From positions 1 through 32,850 of the forward strand of contig PNOC01000040.1 in the NCBI GenBank assembly GCA_013824615.1: 32,850 nucleotides of DNA, in the 5' to 3' direction. Source of the stretch: Thermodesulfovibrio sp. (lineage in GTDB: Bacteria > Nitrospirota > Thermodesulfovibrionia > Thermodesulfovibrionales > UBA6898). Positions 1 through 9,014 of the stretch are shown here, piece after piece (position 1 is the first letter of the stretch; every line of letters starts with the position of its first letter). Below the pieces are notes generated by a model. It searched no databases. It was not told where the DNA came from and was given only the letters and a program-made list of their open reading frames with translations. Both the position numbers and the translations under genes were made by a program.

Positions 1-16
1 TAGTATGCACATGAAG

Positions 17-30
17 CTCTCAGGTGAGAG
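17..30. other. Small inverted repeat downstream of addA
   Basis: CTCTC and GAGAG flank a four-base AGGT loop a few bases beyond the addA stop. It could be a weak hairpin in the 3' end of the addBA transcript. There is no T-run after it in the minus direction, so an intrinsic terminator is not supported. The rest of positions 1-33 shows nothing recognisable. Confidence 0.25.
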
Positions 31-33
31 TCT

Positions 34-2868
34 TTAAACTATCTGTATCAGTTCGGGTCTGTTTGTGAAGATAATATAACCCTTTGTCTTTAGCTTGAAA
101 AGTCTCCCGATCGCCTCGCAATAGATGCTGATCTGAAAACGGTACTGGTCTGCAAGGGGTCCTGCCTCTTTCTCTTTGACCGGGAAGGTCTTATAGTCGT
201 AGACGTGGGCAGTCCCGTCCTGGATGATAACGCGGTCGATCCTTCCCCTGTAGACAGTGCTGCCCCTCTGGAGGATGAACGGCAGTTCCGTATGGGCATT
301 ATCTGTCGGCAGCAGTATTGCACTATAGAGGGGGGATTCGAGGAGTTTTCTGACATCAGTGCTGACAATGTCCATATACCTTCTGGCGGTTTTTTCGTCG
401 CGGACCTCTTTCCTGACTATCTCTTCTGTCCTGCGGTCAAGATCCACGGGCTGAATCAGCCCCTTTGACAGTCCTTCAAAAATGCGGTGGAAAAGACTGC
501 CAAGCAGGCTCCAGTCCTCCGGAGACTGCCTTTTTTCTATTTCTATATCTTCTGTTACATCTACCCAGCGTTCGATATTTGCATCAAGTGAAATTCGTTC
601 AGTATATACCGGCTCCTGAAAGAAAGACGACGCCTTTGAAAAGACCACGCCCGAAGCAGGAGCGCCCGCACTGATCTCCTCCTCGCCGGCCACCGAGAAG
701 AGGCCCTGTTGCCCTCTGGCCTCGGAGATGCTCCCGGGAAAGGCCTCCTCAATAAAAGAGAATGCACCTTTTATTTTTTGACTTTTCTTTCTATCTTTTC
801 TGACTGCCCCACTCAGGATAAGCCAGTCCATGGCCCGCGTCACCGCCACATAAAAAAGGCGCTTCTCTTCCTCTGCCTCTTTCGCCTTTCTCAGAATGAA
901 GAGCATTTCCCTGCTTCTCTGCGCCGGCTCCTCCTGGTATGCGAATCTGACCATATGATCCACTTCGTCTATGCAGACAGCCCCGGCCTTTGAAGGTGGA
1001 GACTCATCCAGAGACGGCAGAAAGACAACCGGGAACTGAAGACCTTTCGAACCATGGACCGTCATGATCTTCACGGCGTCAAGGGTCTCGGTGTTGACGT
1101 TCGCCTTTGATTCATTGCTCTTTTTGGAGATAATCAGCTGTTCCCTGATCTCAAGCAGGGAAAGTGCGGTGGACTCGTACTCCTCAATGATGCCCAGGAA
1201 CTTTTTGATGTTCGCATGCCGCTGCCTTTCCCAGAAGATCTCCCAGCCGTTTGTGCGGGTCAGGAATTCTTCTGTCAGGATTGAGAGCGGGACCGTTTGA
1301 GCCCTGTCTATGAATTCCATGAGCGTGGCCGCTGCCCTGCGGCAGGACTCGGCAGATGAATTCTTCAGATTTTCGAAGAGGCAGTGCTCCCTGACGGACA
1401 GCAGGTCAAACAGCAGGTCCTCGGAGAGGCCGATGAGCGGACTCCTCAATATGACGAAGAGGCTGAAGTTGTCGAGCGGGTCTGCAAGGAAAGAGACGAA
1501 TTCACGCAGCAGGGCCACCTCTGGTTCGTCATAAAAACCTATTCCGCCGACAACGACATACGGGATGTTCGCCGCGCGGAGAGAGGTCTCAAATGAGGCG
1601 AGGTGCGTGCGGTTTCTCAGGAGTATGCAGATGTCCGAGTGCCTGTAGCTGCGTCCGGAGTCCGGAAGAATCCGTTTGCCGTCGGCAATCGAGCGTATTG
1701 CATGCGAGACCAGCTCAGCCTCCCTTGTCCTGGTCATCTTGGCATTCTCCCGGACGTCGAAGAGTATCGCCTCGACCTTTCCCTCCCCCTGTCGGGTAGG
1801 GGAAAAGGCAGTATAGGTTGTCCTCCACGGCTCCAGGCCGAGACCTGTCATGATATGGCTGAAGAGGCTGTTGGTGAACCCGATTATTGCAGGGAGACTC
1901 CGGTAATTCTCCTTTGCCTCGATATACAATGCCTCTTTTCCAAGCCACTCGCTGAACCGCTCCTTCACCTCCTGGAACACGGAGACGTTGGCCCCTCTGA
2001 ACATATAGATAGACTGCTTTTCATCGCCGACCAGGAATATTGTCGGCGTTTTGCCCTCAGACCTCTTTGCCCCCAGTCCCGAGCGCCATTCCTCGGTCAG
2101 GGCATCGATGATCCGCCACTGTACCGAGTTCGTGTCCTGAAATTCATCGACGAGGATATGGTCGGTATGCTCGTCAAAGGCATAGAGTATATTGAGCCAT
2201 TCGGGATTTGTTGTAATGGCCCGGTAGGCAAGGACCTCCATATCATTGAAGTCGATCACACCAAGCAGGAGTTTCTTTGCCTGGTAGACGTTGAAGCATC
2301 GTCCGTAGAGTTCAAGGAGCTGTTCCTCTTCAGCGGTTAATTCCGTCGGCCGCTGGCTCACCAGAAATTCCGTATAAGGACGCCTGGAATGGATTACGGT
2401 CAGCGTGGAAAACAGGGATGCCCATCCCTTGATGCCCCTGAATTTCAGATAATCGAAGAAGACTGCGGGGGTTTTGCGCTCGGCACGGAGGGCGTCATAG
2501 ACCGCCTCTGCCCAGAGCTGCTTTGCCCTGAACTCATCAAGCACATCGACTGCAGGGTTCAGGCCAAGGTCCATCGCAAACCTGGTAATAAGCCTTTTGC
2601 AGAAGGCATGGATGGTCGTTATCCTCATCAGGGGTATCTTCTCCCGGTTCCTTTCGAAAAGGTCCGGATTTTCTTTGCGCATAATCGACAGCACTCTGTC
2701 CTTCATTTCTGCTGCAGCCTTTTCAGTGAAGGTGATTGCAAGAATCTTTTCGAGGCCCGATCCGCTTTCAAGCAGGCTGATATAGCGGCGGCTCAGCCTT
2801 TCCGTCTTGCCTGAGCCCGCCGGAGCAGAGATGATAACGCTCTTCTGCGGATCAAGATACCCTTCCAT
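34..2868 (-). CDS. addA: AddA-type ATP-dependent helicase/nuclease (UvrD/RecB superfamily)
   Basis: A 944-residue SF1A helicase with a C-terminal RecB-like nuclease, the motor subunit of an AddAB-type complex that resects double-strand breaks for RecA loading. Visible motifs in order: Walker A APAGSGKT (15-22), motif Ia around TFTEKAAAEM (46-55), motif II DEFQDT (241-246), motif III GDEKQSIYMFRGA (281-293), NYRS, TVHGSKGLQFPVVFLP (motif V), and LFYVAVTRAMDWL (motif VI). Near the C terminus GRIDRVI and YDYKT (about 878-892) form a PD-(D/E)XK nuclease core followed by the QxxxY-type helix. The ATG overlaps the stop of the upstream addB by one base, so translational coupling is likely. The length is somewhat short for AddA but all motifs are present. 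The assignment rests on the motifs and on the adjacent AddB-like gene. Confidence 0.9.
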   Translation of the reverse strand: MEGYLDPQKSVIISAPAGSGKTERLSRRYISLLESGSGLEKILAITFTEKAAAEMKDRVLSIMRKENPDLFERNREKIPLMRITTIHAFCKRLITRFAMDLGLNPAVDVLDEFRAKQLWAEAVYDALRAERKTPAVFFDYLKFRGIKGWASLFSTLTVIHSRRPYTEFLVSQRPTELTAEEEQLLELYGRCFNVYQAKKLLLGVIDFNDMEVLAYRAITTNPEWLNILYAFDEHTDHILVDEFQDTNSVQWRIIDALTEEWRSGLGAKRSEGKTPTIFLVGDEKQSIYMFRGANVSVFQEVKERFSEWLGKEALYIEAKENYRSLPAIIGFTNSLFSHIMTGLGLEPWRTTYTAFSPTRQGEGKVEAILFDVRENAKMTRTREAELVSHAIRSIADGKRILPDSGRSYRHSDICILLRNRTHLASFETSLRAANIPYVVVGGIGFYDEPEVALLREFVSFLADPLDNFSLFVILRSPLIGLSEDLLFDLLSVREHCLFENLKNSSAESCRRAAATLMEFIDRAQTVPLSILTEEFLTRTNGWEIFWERQRHANIKKFLGIIEEYESTALSLLEIREQLIISKKSNESKANVNTETLDAVKIMTVHGSKGLQFPVVFLPSLDESPPSKAGAVCIDEVDHMVRFAYQEEPAQRSREMLFILRKAKEAEEEKRLFYVAVTRAMDWLILSGAVRKDRKKSQKIKGAFSFIEEAFPGSISEARGQQGLFSVAGEEEISAGAPASGVVFSKASSFFQEPVYTERISLDANIERWVDVTEDIEIEKRQSPEDWSLLGSLFHRIFEGLSKGLIQPVDLDRRTEEIVRKEVRDEKTARRYMDIVSTDVRKLLESPLYSAILLPTDNAHTELPFILQRGSTVYRGRIDRVIIQDGTAHVYDYKTFPVKEKEAGPLADQYRFQISIYCEAIGRLFKLKTKGYIIFTNRPELIQIV

Positions 2869-5726
2869 CAGTTCCTCCCTGCATCAGCACACGAATCAGC
2901 GTCTGCGTCATTCCCTGCGTCATTCCCTGGTTCAGCAGCCTCAGGAATTGAAGGGGCGCCTGCCGGCGCCAGGTTTATGTATGGACAGAAGGGCGCCTCT
3001 ACACAACTTACGCAGAAAAAATCCTCCAGGGGGTGAGCCCGAAAAGTTCCTGTGTTTATCTCCCCCACGGTTTCTTCGAGGTATCTGAGTGCACTCTCTA
3101 TATACTCCTCCATGCGGTATTTGTCACGGCAGGTGGGTATCCACTTCATACTGATCGTATTAAGGGAATAGATCCCCGCTTTCTCGACCTCCATGCCTTT
3201 TACTTTCAGCATTGCCGCATAGAGGGGGAGCTGGAGGCCCTTGCCGGATTTTATGACTGCAGAGCCTATATCTGCGGTGCCTGTCTTGTAGTCTATGATG
3301 CGGAATACCTTGTTACCCGCATCGACCCTGTCTATCTTTCCCCTCAGAGAAATGCCGGGGAGCACCTCTTCTTTCTTTATATCCATCTCGAGGCTGAAGG
3401 GAAGAAAGCCTTCCTCCCTGAACTCGGACTCCATATCCAGGATCTTCGGGAGTACCTGGATGAAGGACTCTTTTAACAGGAGGGTCCAGTAGGGCTCAAG
3501 GTGATAGTCCTTCACAACAGCATCAAATATCGAGGCTGCACGTTGCTCCATGGCGCTGCATGACATTTCAGTTTCGGGATCCCTGAAGAGCTCTTCCATA
3601 ACCTTGTGGAATATGGTGCCGAGCAGCCGGGCCTCGATCTCATATTCTGATATCCGGGAGGCCTCCAGCCTCAGCAGTTTTTCAATAAAAAAGCGGCGGG
3701 GGCAATTTCTGAAGGCATCGATATCCGTCACCCGCAGGGGCATGGCAAGTTCCTTCTTCAGAATCCGGGCCACAGTCTTTTTACCGGGTTTTATCTCCCG
3801 TATATGCTGCTCAAAGGGCCTGAAGCCTTTCCGCGTCTGCAGTTCATCCAGGCTCAGAATGCCATACGTCTTTTCTCTGCTTTCTCTGCCCCAGGGCAGA
3901 TAGGGTGACTGCAGGAAGACGGTGTCTCCCTCGAGCGACGGGTAAGAGAGGTGGCGGTGGGAGGATGCCCCCGTGACCCTGAGGAAATAGACCTTCTGCG
4001 TCTGGAGATAGGTATTCAGATCGATCATCCCGAACTCCCTTCTGACGCTGTCGGGCAGTACATGGTCGACCGGAGGCTTTGACGGCATATCCCCGTCTTT
4101 CAGTCCGCAGAAATAGAGATGGTCCGGTTCAAGTCCCCTTGTCTCGGTGAACTCCATCACCTGTATGCCTTCGCCTTCATCACCGTATTCAGGAGTATTC
4201 AGCATGTGTCTCAGGAATTCGGCATACCTGGCCAGCGCTACGGTCTGCTTTCCGGAAAGTTCAGGAAGAGTCTCAAGGAATTCCAGAGCATCTTCAAGCC
4301 GTCTTTGAAGGGTGTCGTCGGCAGTAAAGCCGAGTTCATGCATGACCGAAATTATCAGGGCATGATAATTCTCAGGAGTCGACCCTCCCCTGACGCTGAT
4401 CAGGGGAAGCAGCAGGCTGAAGATATGCTTCAGTGCCTCAGCAAGAGGGGCGAGGACCTTTTTTGAGGCTATGTCCGGATTGAGATTCTCCCATGCCTCC
4501 CTGCCTTTCACAATTCCTGATTTCAGTGATATCGACGGTATCCATTGCCTGAGGAGCTCAGGTATCCCGGTAAAATGCGGAGAGTTCAGAAAAGTGGTAA
4601 ATTTCTGCCGGGGAAAATCGTCTGCAATGGTTTCAATGAGATATAGCAGGTCGCGCAGAGGGCCCTTCTGTGCAAAGGTCTTCTGCGTCGTAATAGTGAA
4701 GGGCAGGCCATAGCGCGTAAGGACCCGCTCAATAAGCTGGCGGTAATGAGAGAGTTGCGGGACCGTGAGGACCACGGAGTCGGCCGGTTTGATGGACCCC
4801 GCAATATAGAGGTTCTTTATATGCCGGGCTATACCCTCTACCTCATCCTCAACGCTGTTATACTTTATATAGGAAAGTTCGGGCATTCCGGTCGTGGGTT
4901 CGTCTTTCCGGAGATCGACCTCTTTGACCTCAAAAGCTGAACAAAGACGCTGGAGATATCCGGACGGACTATGAACGCCTTCATCCGGACCGGGTATAAA
5001 GGGATAGGTTATAAACACGTTGTCGGATTTTGCTATAAGCGCCCCGACGAGGTCCATCTCTGCGTGGGTCATATCGTAAAAGCCGTCCACAAGCAGGACC
5101 CGAAACCGGGAGGAGATATTCCGGACAGCTGCCGCGCCCCTGATAAGGATGTCGTCTTCGTCGGCGTATCCTGCTGACGTCAGGCTCGACTGGTATTGCT
5201 TGAATATCTCGAAGGTATTATCGAGACCCCTGAGCATGTCATCAGGCAGACCTCTGCGCTGATAGATAGCATGCAGCTCCAGGCGGACAGCCTGAAGGTC
5301 GCCGGAGGGATGGTGTTGCTTTATCTCCTTCAGGATAGAGGACAGGATGCCTGCATACCCTATTGCATGCCCTGAAATCTCGGAAATGAGGAGAGGCACG
5401 AGGGCATCAGGAAAAACTCTGCTGCGAGACTCTGCCGCAAAGAAGCTCCGGGCCAGCTGCTTGAGCGTGCTGAACCGCGGGGGGATGTAGGGGTTTACAA
5501 TAAGTCGGTGGAAACGTCTTTGGGCGTCCCTCAGTTTCCCGGGAGTAGGTGCTATATAGAGGACAGGAGAATAGTCAGGGGGGTGACTGCATTCCGCGCC
5601 GTCCCTCAGTATTCTGTCAGTTACCCCGCGGGAGGAGATCGAAAATTTCAGCAGGCATATGTCTGGTTGCTTATCAGCCACAGGGCACGTTACAGCGTCC
5701 GCGGTTTGCAGGCTACCGGGCGGCAA
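2868..5726 (-). CDS. addB: AddB-type nuclease subunit with Fe-S cluster motif
   Basis: About 950 residues, partner of the downstream AddA. The C-terminal third is a PD-(D/E)XK nuclease: GKIDRVD and IIDYKTGT (around residue 812), followed by GLQLPLYAAML. A cysteine in NCPRRFF (about 675) and three in FFCVSCVEAPFC (about 903-912) match the four-cysteine [4Fe-4S] staple of AddB-type nucleases. The N-terminal part resembles an inactivated helicase (VLYIAPTPGKLRDAQRRF) and shows no Walker A, unlike Firmicute AddB. The start is doubtful: the longest usual frame begins at TTG 5726 without a Shine-Dalgarno, and an in-frame stop lies about 80 bases upstream, leaving no ATG before the conserved region. 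The last 25 residues are a low-complexity Asp/Ala/Asn tail encoded partly by a short direct repeat. It is probably cotranscribed with prc, 90 bases upstream. Confidence 0.82.
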   Translation of the reverse strand: MPPGSLQTADAVTCPVADKQPDICLLKFSISSRGVTDRILRDGAECSHPPDYSPVLYIAPTPGKLRDAQRRFHRLIVNPYIPPRFSTLKQLARSFFAAESRSRVFPDALVPLLISEISGHAIGYAGILSSILKEIKQHHPSGDLQAVRLELHAIYQRRGLPDDMLRGLDNTFEIFKQYQSSLTSAGYADEDDILIRGAAAVRNISSRFRVLLVDGFYDMTHAEMDLVGALIAKSDNVFITYPFIPGPDEGVHSPSGYLQRLCSAFEVKEVDLRKDEPTTGMPELSYIKYNSVEDEVEGIARHIKNLYIAGSIKPADSVVLTVPQLSHYRQLIERVLTRYGLPFTITTQKTFAQKGPLRDLLYLIETIADDFPRQKFTTFLNSPHFTGIPELLRQWIPSISLKSGIVKGREAWENLNPDIASKKVLAPLAEALKHIFSLLLPLISVRGGSTPENYHALIISVMHELGFTADDTLQRRLEDALEFLETLPELSGKQTVALARYAEFLRHMLNTPEYGDEGEGIQVMEFTETRGLEPDHLYFCGLKDGDMPSKPPVDHVLPDSVRREFGMIDLNTYLQTQKVYFLRVTGASSHRHLSYPSLEGDTVFLQSPYLPWGRESREKTYGILSLDELQTRKGFRPFEQHIREIKPGKKTVARILKKELAMPLRVTDIDAFRNCPRRFFIEKLLRLEASRISEYEIEARLLGTIFHKVMEELFRDPETEMSCSAMEQRAASIFDAVVKDYHLEPYWTLLLKESFIQVLPKILDMESEFREEGFLPFSLEMDIKKEEVLPGISLRGKIDRVDAGNKVFRIIDYKTGTADIGSAVIKSGKGLQLPLYAAMLKVKGMEVEKAGIYSLNTISMKWIPTCRDKYRMEEYIESALRYLEETVGEINTGTFRAHPLEDFFCVSCVEAPFCPYINLAPAGAPSIPEAAEPGNDAGNDADADSCADAGRN

Positions 5727-5816
5727 GGATTTGCCAGTCGTGAGACTAGTCCGGGCTCTGCCTTTGAGGAATGGTATTGCAGAACATGATAACAGGGAAG
5801 AGACAAGCCGTCAGCC

Positions 5817-7967
5817 TCATTTGAGCGTTAGTGCTTTCTGATCAGCGATCAGATCAAGGAGCACCGAGACTGCCTCAAGGACATACGCATCTTCACGCAC
5901 TTCTTTATTCCAGAACTCCTTTTTTTCGTCTTCAGTCATGGGGCCGCTCGATTTTTTGCCGTTGCCATGTTTGCCGTGCGGACCCTTGTTTTCCTTTTCC
6001 CTCATGGCGCGGGTCTCTTCAAGCTCTTTCCTGGCTGTTTCAATATTCAGGGACTTGATGGTTTTTTTCTGTTCATCCGTGACTATTTTGCTGAAACCCT
6101 CGATTTCCAGAAAATCTTTTTTTGTCCTGACCCGCTGCAGACTTTTTTCCTTCAGCGCAGAGGTGCGTTCCACGGGGTTTTTCCATTTTGAGTATGTTGC
6201 CGCGTTGATGGTGTCCCACGGCAGGGCGTAATCGAGATGCTGCTCCCCGCTCTTTAACCCTGTGAACCGGTCAGGAAGGATGATGTCCGGCGTTATGCCG
6301 CGGTATTGGGTGGATGCCCCGGTTATCCGGTAAAACTTCTGGGTGGTAAGCTTCAGCGCACCGAGAGGTTTAAGGTAATCCATATTCTGGAAGGGCATCT
6401 CATCATTGAGGTCAACGATGGTCTGTACCGTCCCCTTGCCGTGCGTATGTTCTCCGCCAATGATGACCGCGCGGCCATAGTCCTGGAGAGCCCCGGCAAG
6501 GATTTCAGAGGCAGAGGCGCTGAATTTGTTCACCAGCACGATAATAGGACCTTCATAGGCGATATCCGCGTCATCGTCAGAAAGGACTGAAACTTTACCG
6601 TCAAGCCCCTTCACCTGCACCACCGGCCCGTCTTTGATAAACAGGCCTGCTGTTTTCACCGAGTCGGTCAGGGCTCCGCCCCCGTTGTTTCTCAGGTCGA
6701 GTATCAGCCCCTCTATTTTGGAGGACTCAAGTTTCTTCATCTCTTTCCGGACATCGTCAGTAGAATTGCGTCCGTTGCCCCCGAACCTCGTTTTTTCGAA
6801 GTCACGGTAAAAAGTAGGTATTCTTATATAACCGAAGTTTTTTCCAAGCTGGTCATCTTTCAGCAGCATGCCTTTGACAAAGCCTTCTTCAAGCTGGACC
6901 ACATCCCGGATAAGGGTTATTGAGGCGAGTGCGCCGCCCGGCTTTTTTATTGTAAGGGTTACTTCAGTCCCCTTTTTGCCCCGGATATGTTTGATGGCAT
7001 CCCGCAGTTTCATGTCGGTTATTTCAACCGGTTCGTTCTTCCCCTCGCGGACTTTCAGTATGGTGTCTTCGGGCTGGAGTGAGCCTTGGCGGTATGCGGG
7101 ACCGCCAGGCACAATGCTCACTACCTTGACGTAGCCGTCCTCTTCCTTAAGGGTTGCCCCTATGCCTTCAAGTTGTCCCTTCATGCCGATGTCAAAATCT
7201 TCCTTGTCCGTAGGCGGCAGATAGTCCGTATGAGGATCAAAGGCTTTTGAAAAGGACTCGAAATAGCGGTCGTAACGGTCCCTGGATTTTTCCTGAATCA
7301 GACGGGCGAAGATCGTTTCGTACGTTTTCAGAATCTTCTCTCGGGCAGTCGCGATGAGTTCCTTTTCCGATTTAGCGGGTTTTTTATTATCAGACTGCTC
7401 ATCTTTCTGGAGTGCCTTTTCATCTTCGAGGAGCGTGAGATAGCGATGCATCACCTGATATTTTAGGGTCTTCTGCCAACGTTCGCGCAGCTCGGGAAGA
7501 GAACTGCAGAATTCCAGCTTATCAATATCCGTTTCGATTGTTTCATTGCCGTTAAAGTCAAATTCCTGAGACAGTATTTCCCGGATCATGTCCCGGATAA
7601 GAGGGAGGCGCTGGCCCATGAGTTCTGATGCCCTGACAGGGAGTTGAATGCTGCCCGCCTTCATCTCATCATCTATTTTCTCAGCAAAGGCACTCAGCTT
7701 ATCAATATCTTCTTTAATAAAATACCGTTTCTGCGGATCGAGTTGCTTCAGGTAGACCTTAAAAGCGGCCTTCGAGAGGTCGTCATCAATCTTTTTTCTG
7801 GAAAAGTGGTGCTTCCCCAGGTTGTTGACGAGCATATAAGACAGCAATTTGGCCCTGTTTTCCTCAATCTTTGCCGGGTCATCATCTCCATGTGACGGGG
7901 CCAGATTGAAAGAGAACAGGCAGAGAATAAGAATAAGCAGGAACTTCTTGAGTGTACCGGATTGCAT
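5817..7967 (-). CDS. prc: Carboxy-terminal processing protease, Tsp/Prc type (S41A)
   Basis: A 716-residue periplasmic protease that degrades or trims envelope proteins from their C termini; E. coli Prc is 682 residues. The N terminus is a signal peptide (MQSGTLKKF then LLILILCLFSFNL). The order is an N-terminal Tsp-specific helical domain, a PDZ domain around 265-310 (GIGATL ... VVSIVPGGPAYRQG), and the S41 catalytic domain. The nucleophile is inferred to be S485 in SASASEILAGAL, with the general base K511 in HGKGTVQ. The loop between them is one residue longer than in E. coli Prc as recalled. A C-terminal Lys/Glu-rich region follows. The ATG at 7967 was chosen because it directly precedes the signal peptide. 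The gene is divergent from ftsY, and the downstream addBA genes may share its transcript. Confidence 0.93.
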   Translation of the reverse strand: MQSGTLKKFLLILILCLFSFNLAPSHGDDDPAKIEENRAKLLSYMLVNNLGKHHFSRKKIDDDLSKAAFKVYLKQLDPQKRYFIKEDIDKLSAFAEKIDDEMKAGSIQLPVRASELMGQRLPLIRDMIREILSQEFDFNGNETIETDIDKLEFCSSLPELRERWQKTLKYQVMHRYLTLLEDEKALQKDEQSDNKKPAKSEKELIATAREKILKTYETIFARLIQEKSRDRYDRYFESFSKAFDPHTDYLPPTDKEDFDIGMKGQLEGIGATLKEEDGYVKVVSIVPGGPAYRQGSLQPEDTILKVREGKNEPVEITDMKLRDAIKHIRGKKGTEVTLTIKKPGGALASITLIRDVVQLEEGFVKGMLLKDDQLGKNFGYIRIPTFYRDFEKTRFGGNGRNSTDDVRKEMKKLESSKIEGLILDLRNNGGGALTDSVKTAGLFIKDGPVVQVKGLDGKVSVLSDDDADIAYEGPIIVLVNKFSASASEILAGALQDYGRAVIIGGEHTHGKGTVQTIVDLNDEMPFQNMDYLKPLGALKLTTQKFYRITGASTQYRGITPDIILPDRFTGLKSGEQHLDYALPWDTINAATYSKWKNPVERTSALKEKSLQRVRTKKDFLEIEGFSKIVTDEQKKTIKSLNIETARKELEETRAMREKENKGPHGKHGNGKKSSGPMTEDEKKEFWNKEVREDAYVLEAVSVLLDLIADQKALTLK

Positions 7968-7987
7968 GATCTATCTTAACGATATAA

Positions 7988-8015
7988 TTCATAGTTTAGC
8001 AAATTGCGGGTACAA
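7988..8015 (-). promoter_or_regulatory. Possible sigma70 promoter for prc
   Basis: Read on the minus strand, TTGTAC (8015-8010) lies 16 bases before TATGAA (7993-7988) in the 117 bp divergent region. Both hexamers are imperfect, so this is only a candidate. Confidence 0.3.
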
Positions 8016-8020
8016 GTCAT

Positions 8021-8050
8021 TTGAAAGTATGCAATGGAAGTTGCTATGCT
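8021..8050 (+). promoter_or_regulatory. Possible sigma70 promoter for ftsY
   Basis: TTGAAA (8021-8026) and TATGCT (8045-8050) are separated by 18 bases. Initiation near 8057 would leave a short leader containing the GAGGAG ribosome site (8074-8079). A perfect TATAAT at 8068-8073 was considered, but it would start transcription too close to the ATG to include that site. Confidence 0.4.
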
Positions 8051-8084
8051 AAAACCCGGAATTACAATATAATGAGGAGAGCAG

Positions 8085-8990
8085 ATGGGATTTTTTGACA
8101 GGCTTAAACAGGGGTTGAGCAAGACCAAACAGAACTTTATCGGGAAGGTTGAGACGATCTTCTCCGGCAAGGCCGTTGACGCCGAAACTCTGGAGGAACT
8201 GGAGGAGACTCTTATTCTTTCTGATGTAGGCGGCAGGAGTGCGGCAGAGATTGTCAACCTCCTGAAAGATAAGGTGGACAGAGGCGAATTGAAGGACTCG
8301 TCGCTGGTCAGGGATTTTCTGAAGAAAGAGATGACCCGGATGCTCGGGACCTCTCACCCGCTGGTTGTCTTCGGTGAGAAACCTTTTGTTATTCTTACGG
8401 TCGGAGTTAACGGTGCTGGCAAGACCACAACAATAGGCAAGCTCGCTGCCCGGTTCAGGGACCAGGGACACTCGGTCCTGCTGGCAGCCGGAGACACGTT
8501 CCGGGCTGCTGCCATAGAACAGCTCGAAATATGGTCGGACAGGGCAGGGGCACAGGTTGTGAAGCATCAGAGCGGCTCAGACCCCTCTGCTGTTGTGTTT
8601 GATGCGGTTGAGGCTGCCCGGGCCCGGGCCGTGGACGTTGTCATCATCGACACGGCCGGCCGCCTGCATACAAAAAGTTCACTCATGGAAGAGCTGAAAA
8701 AGATCAACCGTGTCTGCGGCAAGGCCATGCCGGGAGCGCCTCATGAGGTCCTGCTGGTTGTGGATGCCACGAACGGTCAGAATGCGCTGAAACAGGCGGA
8801 GATATTCAATGAAGCGATCGGCCTGACCGGCATTGCCCTGACCAAACTGGACGGTACCGCCAAGGGCGGGATCGTCTTTGCCATAAAAAAGGAACTTAAT
8901 ATCCCGGTGAAACTGATCGGCGTCGGCGAAGGAGTCGACGATCTGCAGGACTTCGTCCCCGAAGAGTTTGTCCGGGCGCTGTTCGAATAA
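8085..8990 (+). CDS. ftsY: Signal recognition particle receptor FtsY
   Basis: A 301-residue SRP GTPase that docks SRP-ribosome complexes at the membrane for cotranslational insertion. A short N-terminal helical N domain (about 1-85) lacks the long acidic A domain of E. coli FtsY, leaving the minimal NG form common outside gammaproteobacteria. G-domain motifs are clear: G1 GVNGAGKT (107-114), DTFRAAAIEQL, DTAGRLHTK (about 189), TKLDGTAKGG (about 252), and the FtsY-type closing motif IGVGEGVDDLQDF. The start is fixed by GAGGAG a few bases upstream of the ATG. The amphipathic N terminus (MGFFDRLKQGLSKTK) probably serves as the membrane-targeting helix. It is convergent with ubiD, with only 24 bases between the stops. 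Confidence 0.96.
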   Translation: MGFFDRLKQGLSKTKQNFIGKVETIFSGKAVDAETLEELEETLILSDVGGRSAAEIVNLLKDKVDRGELKDSSLVRDFLKKEMTRMLGTSHPLVVFGEKPFVILTVGVNGAGKTTTIGKLAARFRDQGHSVLLAAGDTFRAAAIEQLEIWSDRAGAQVVKHQSGSDPSAVVFDAVEAARARAVDVVIIDTAGRLHTKSSLMEELKKINRVCGKAMPGAPHEVLLVVDATNGQNALKQAEIFNEAIGLTGIALTKLDGTAKGGIVFAIKKELNIPVKLIGVGEGVDDLQDFVPEEFVRALFE

Positions 8991-9014
8991 AAAGGTTATT
9001 GCCGGGCTTTTTTC

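Noticed and set aside
1603-2340. 245-codon open frame on the plus strand
   Set aside because: It is antisense to the helicase core of addA, whose motifs are unmistakable; the translation shows no domain.
8991-9014. Bidirectional terminator between ftsY and ubiD
   Set aside because: AAAAAG and CTTTTTT could pair, but the stem is six AT-rich pairs in a 24 bp gap, too weak to report.
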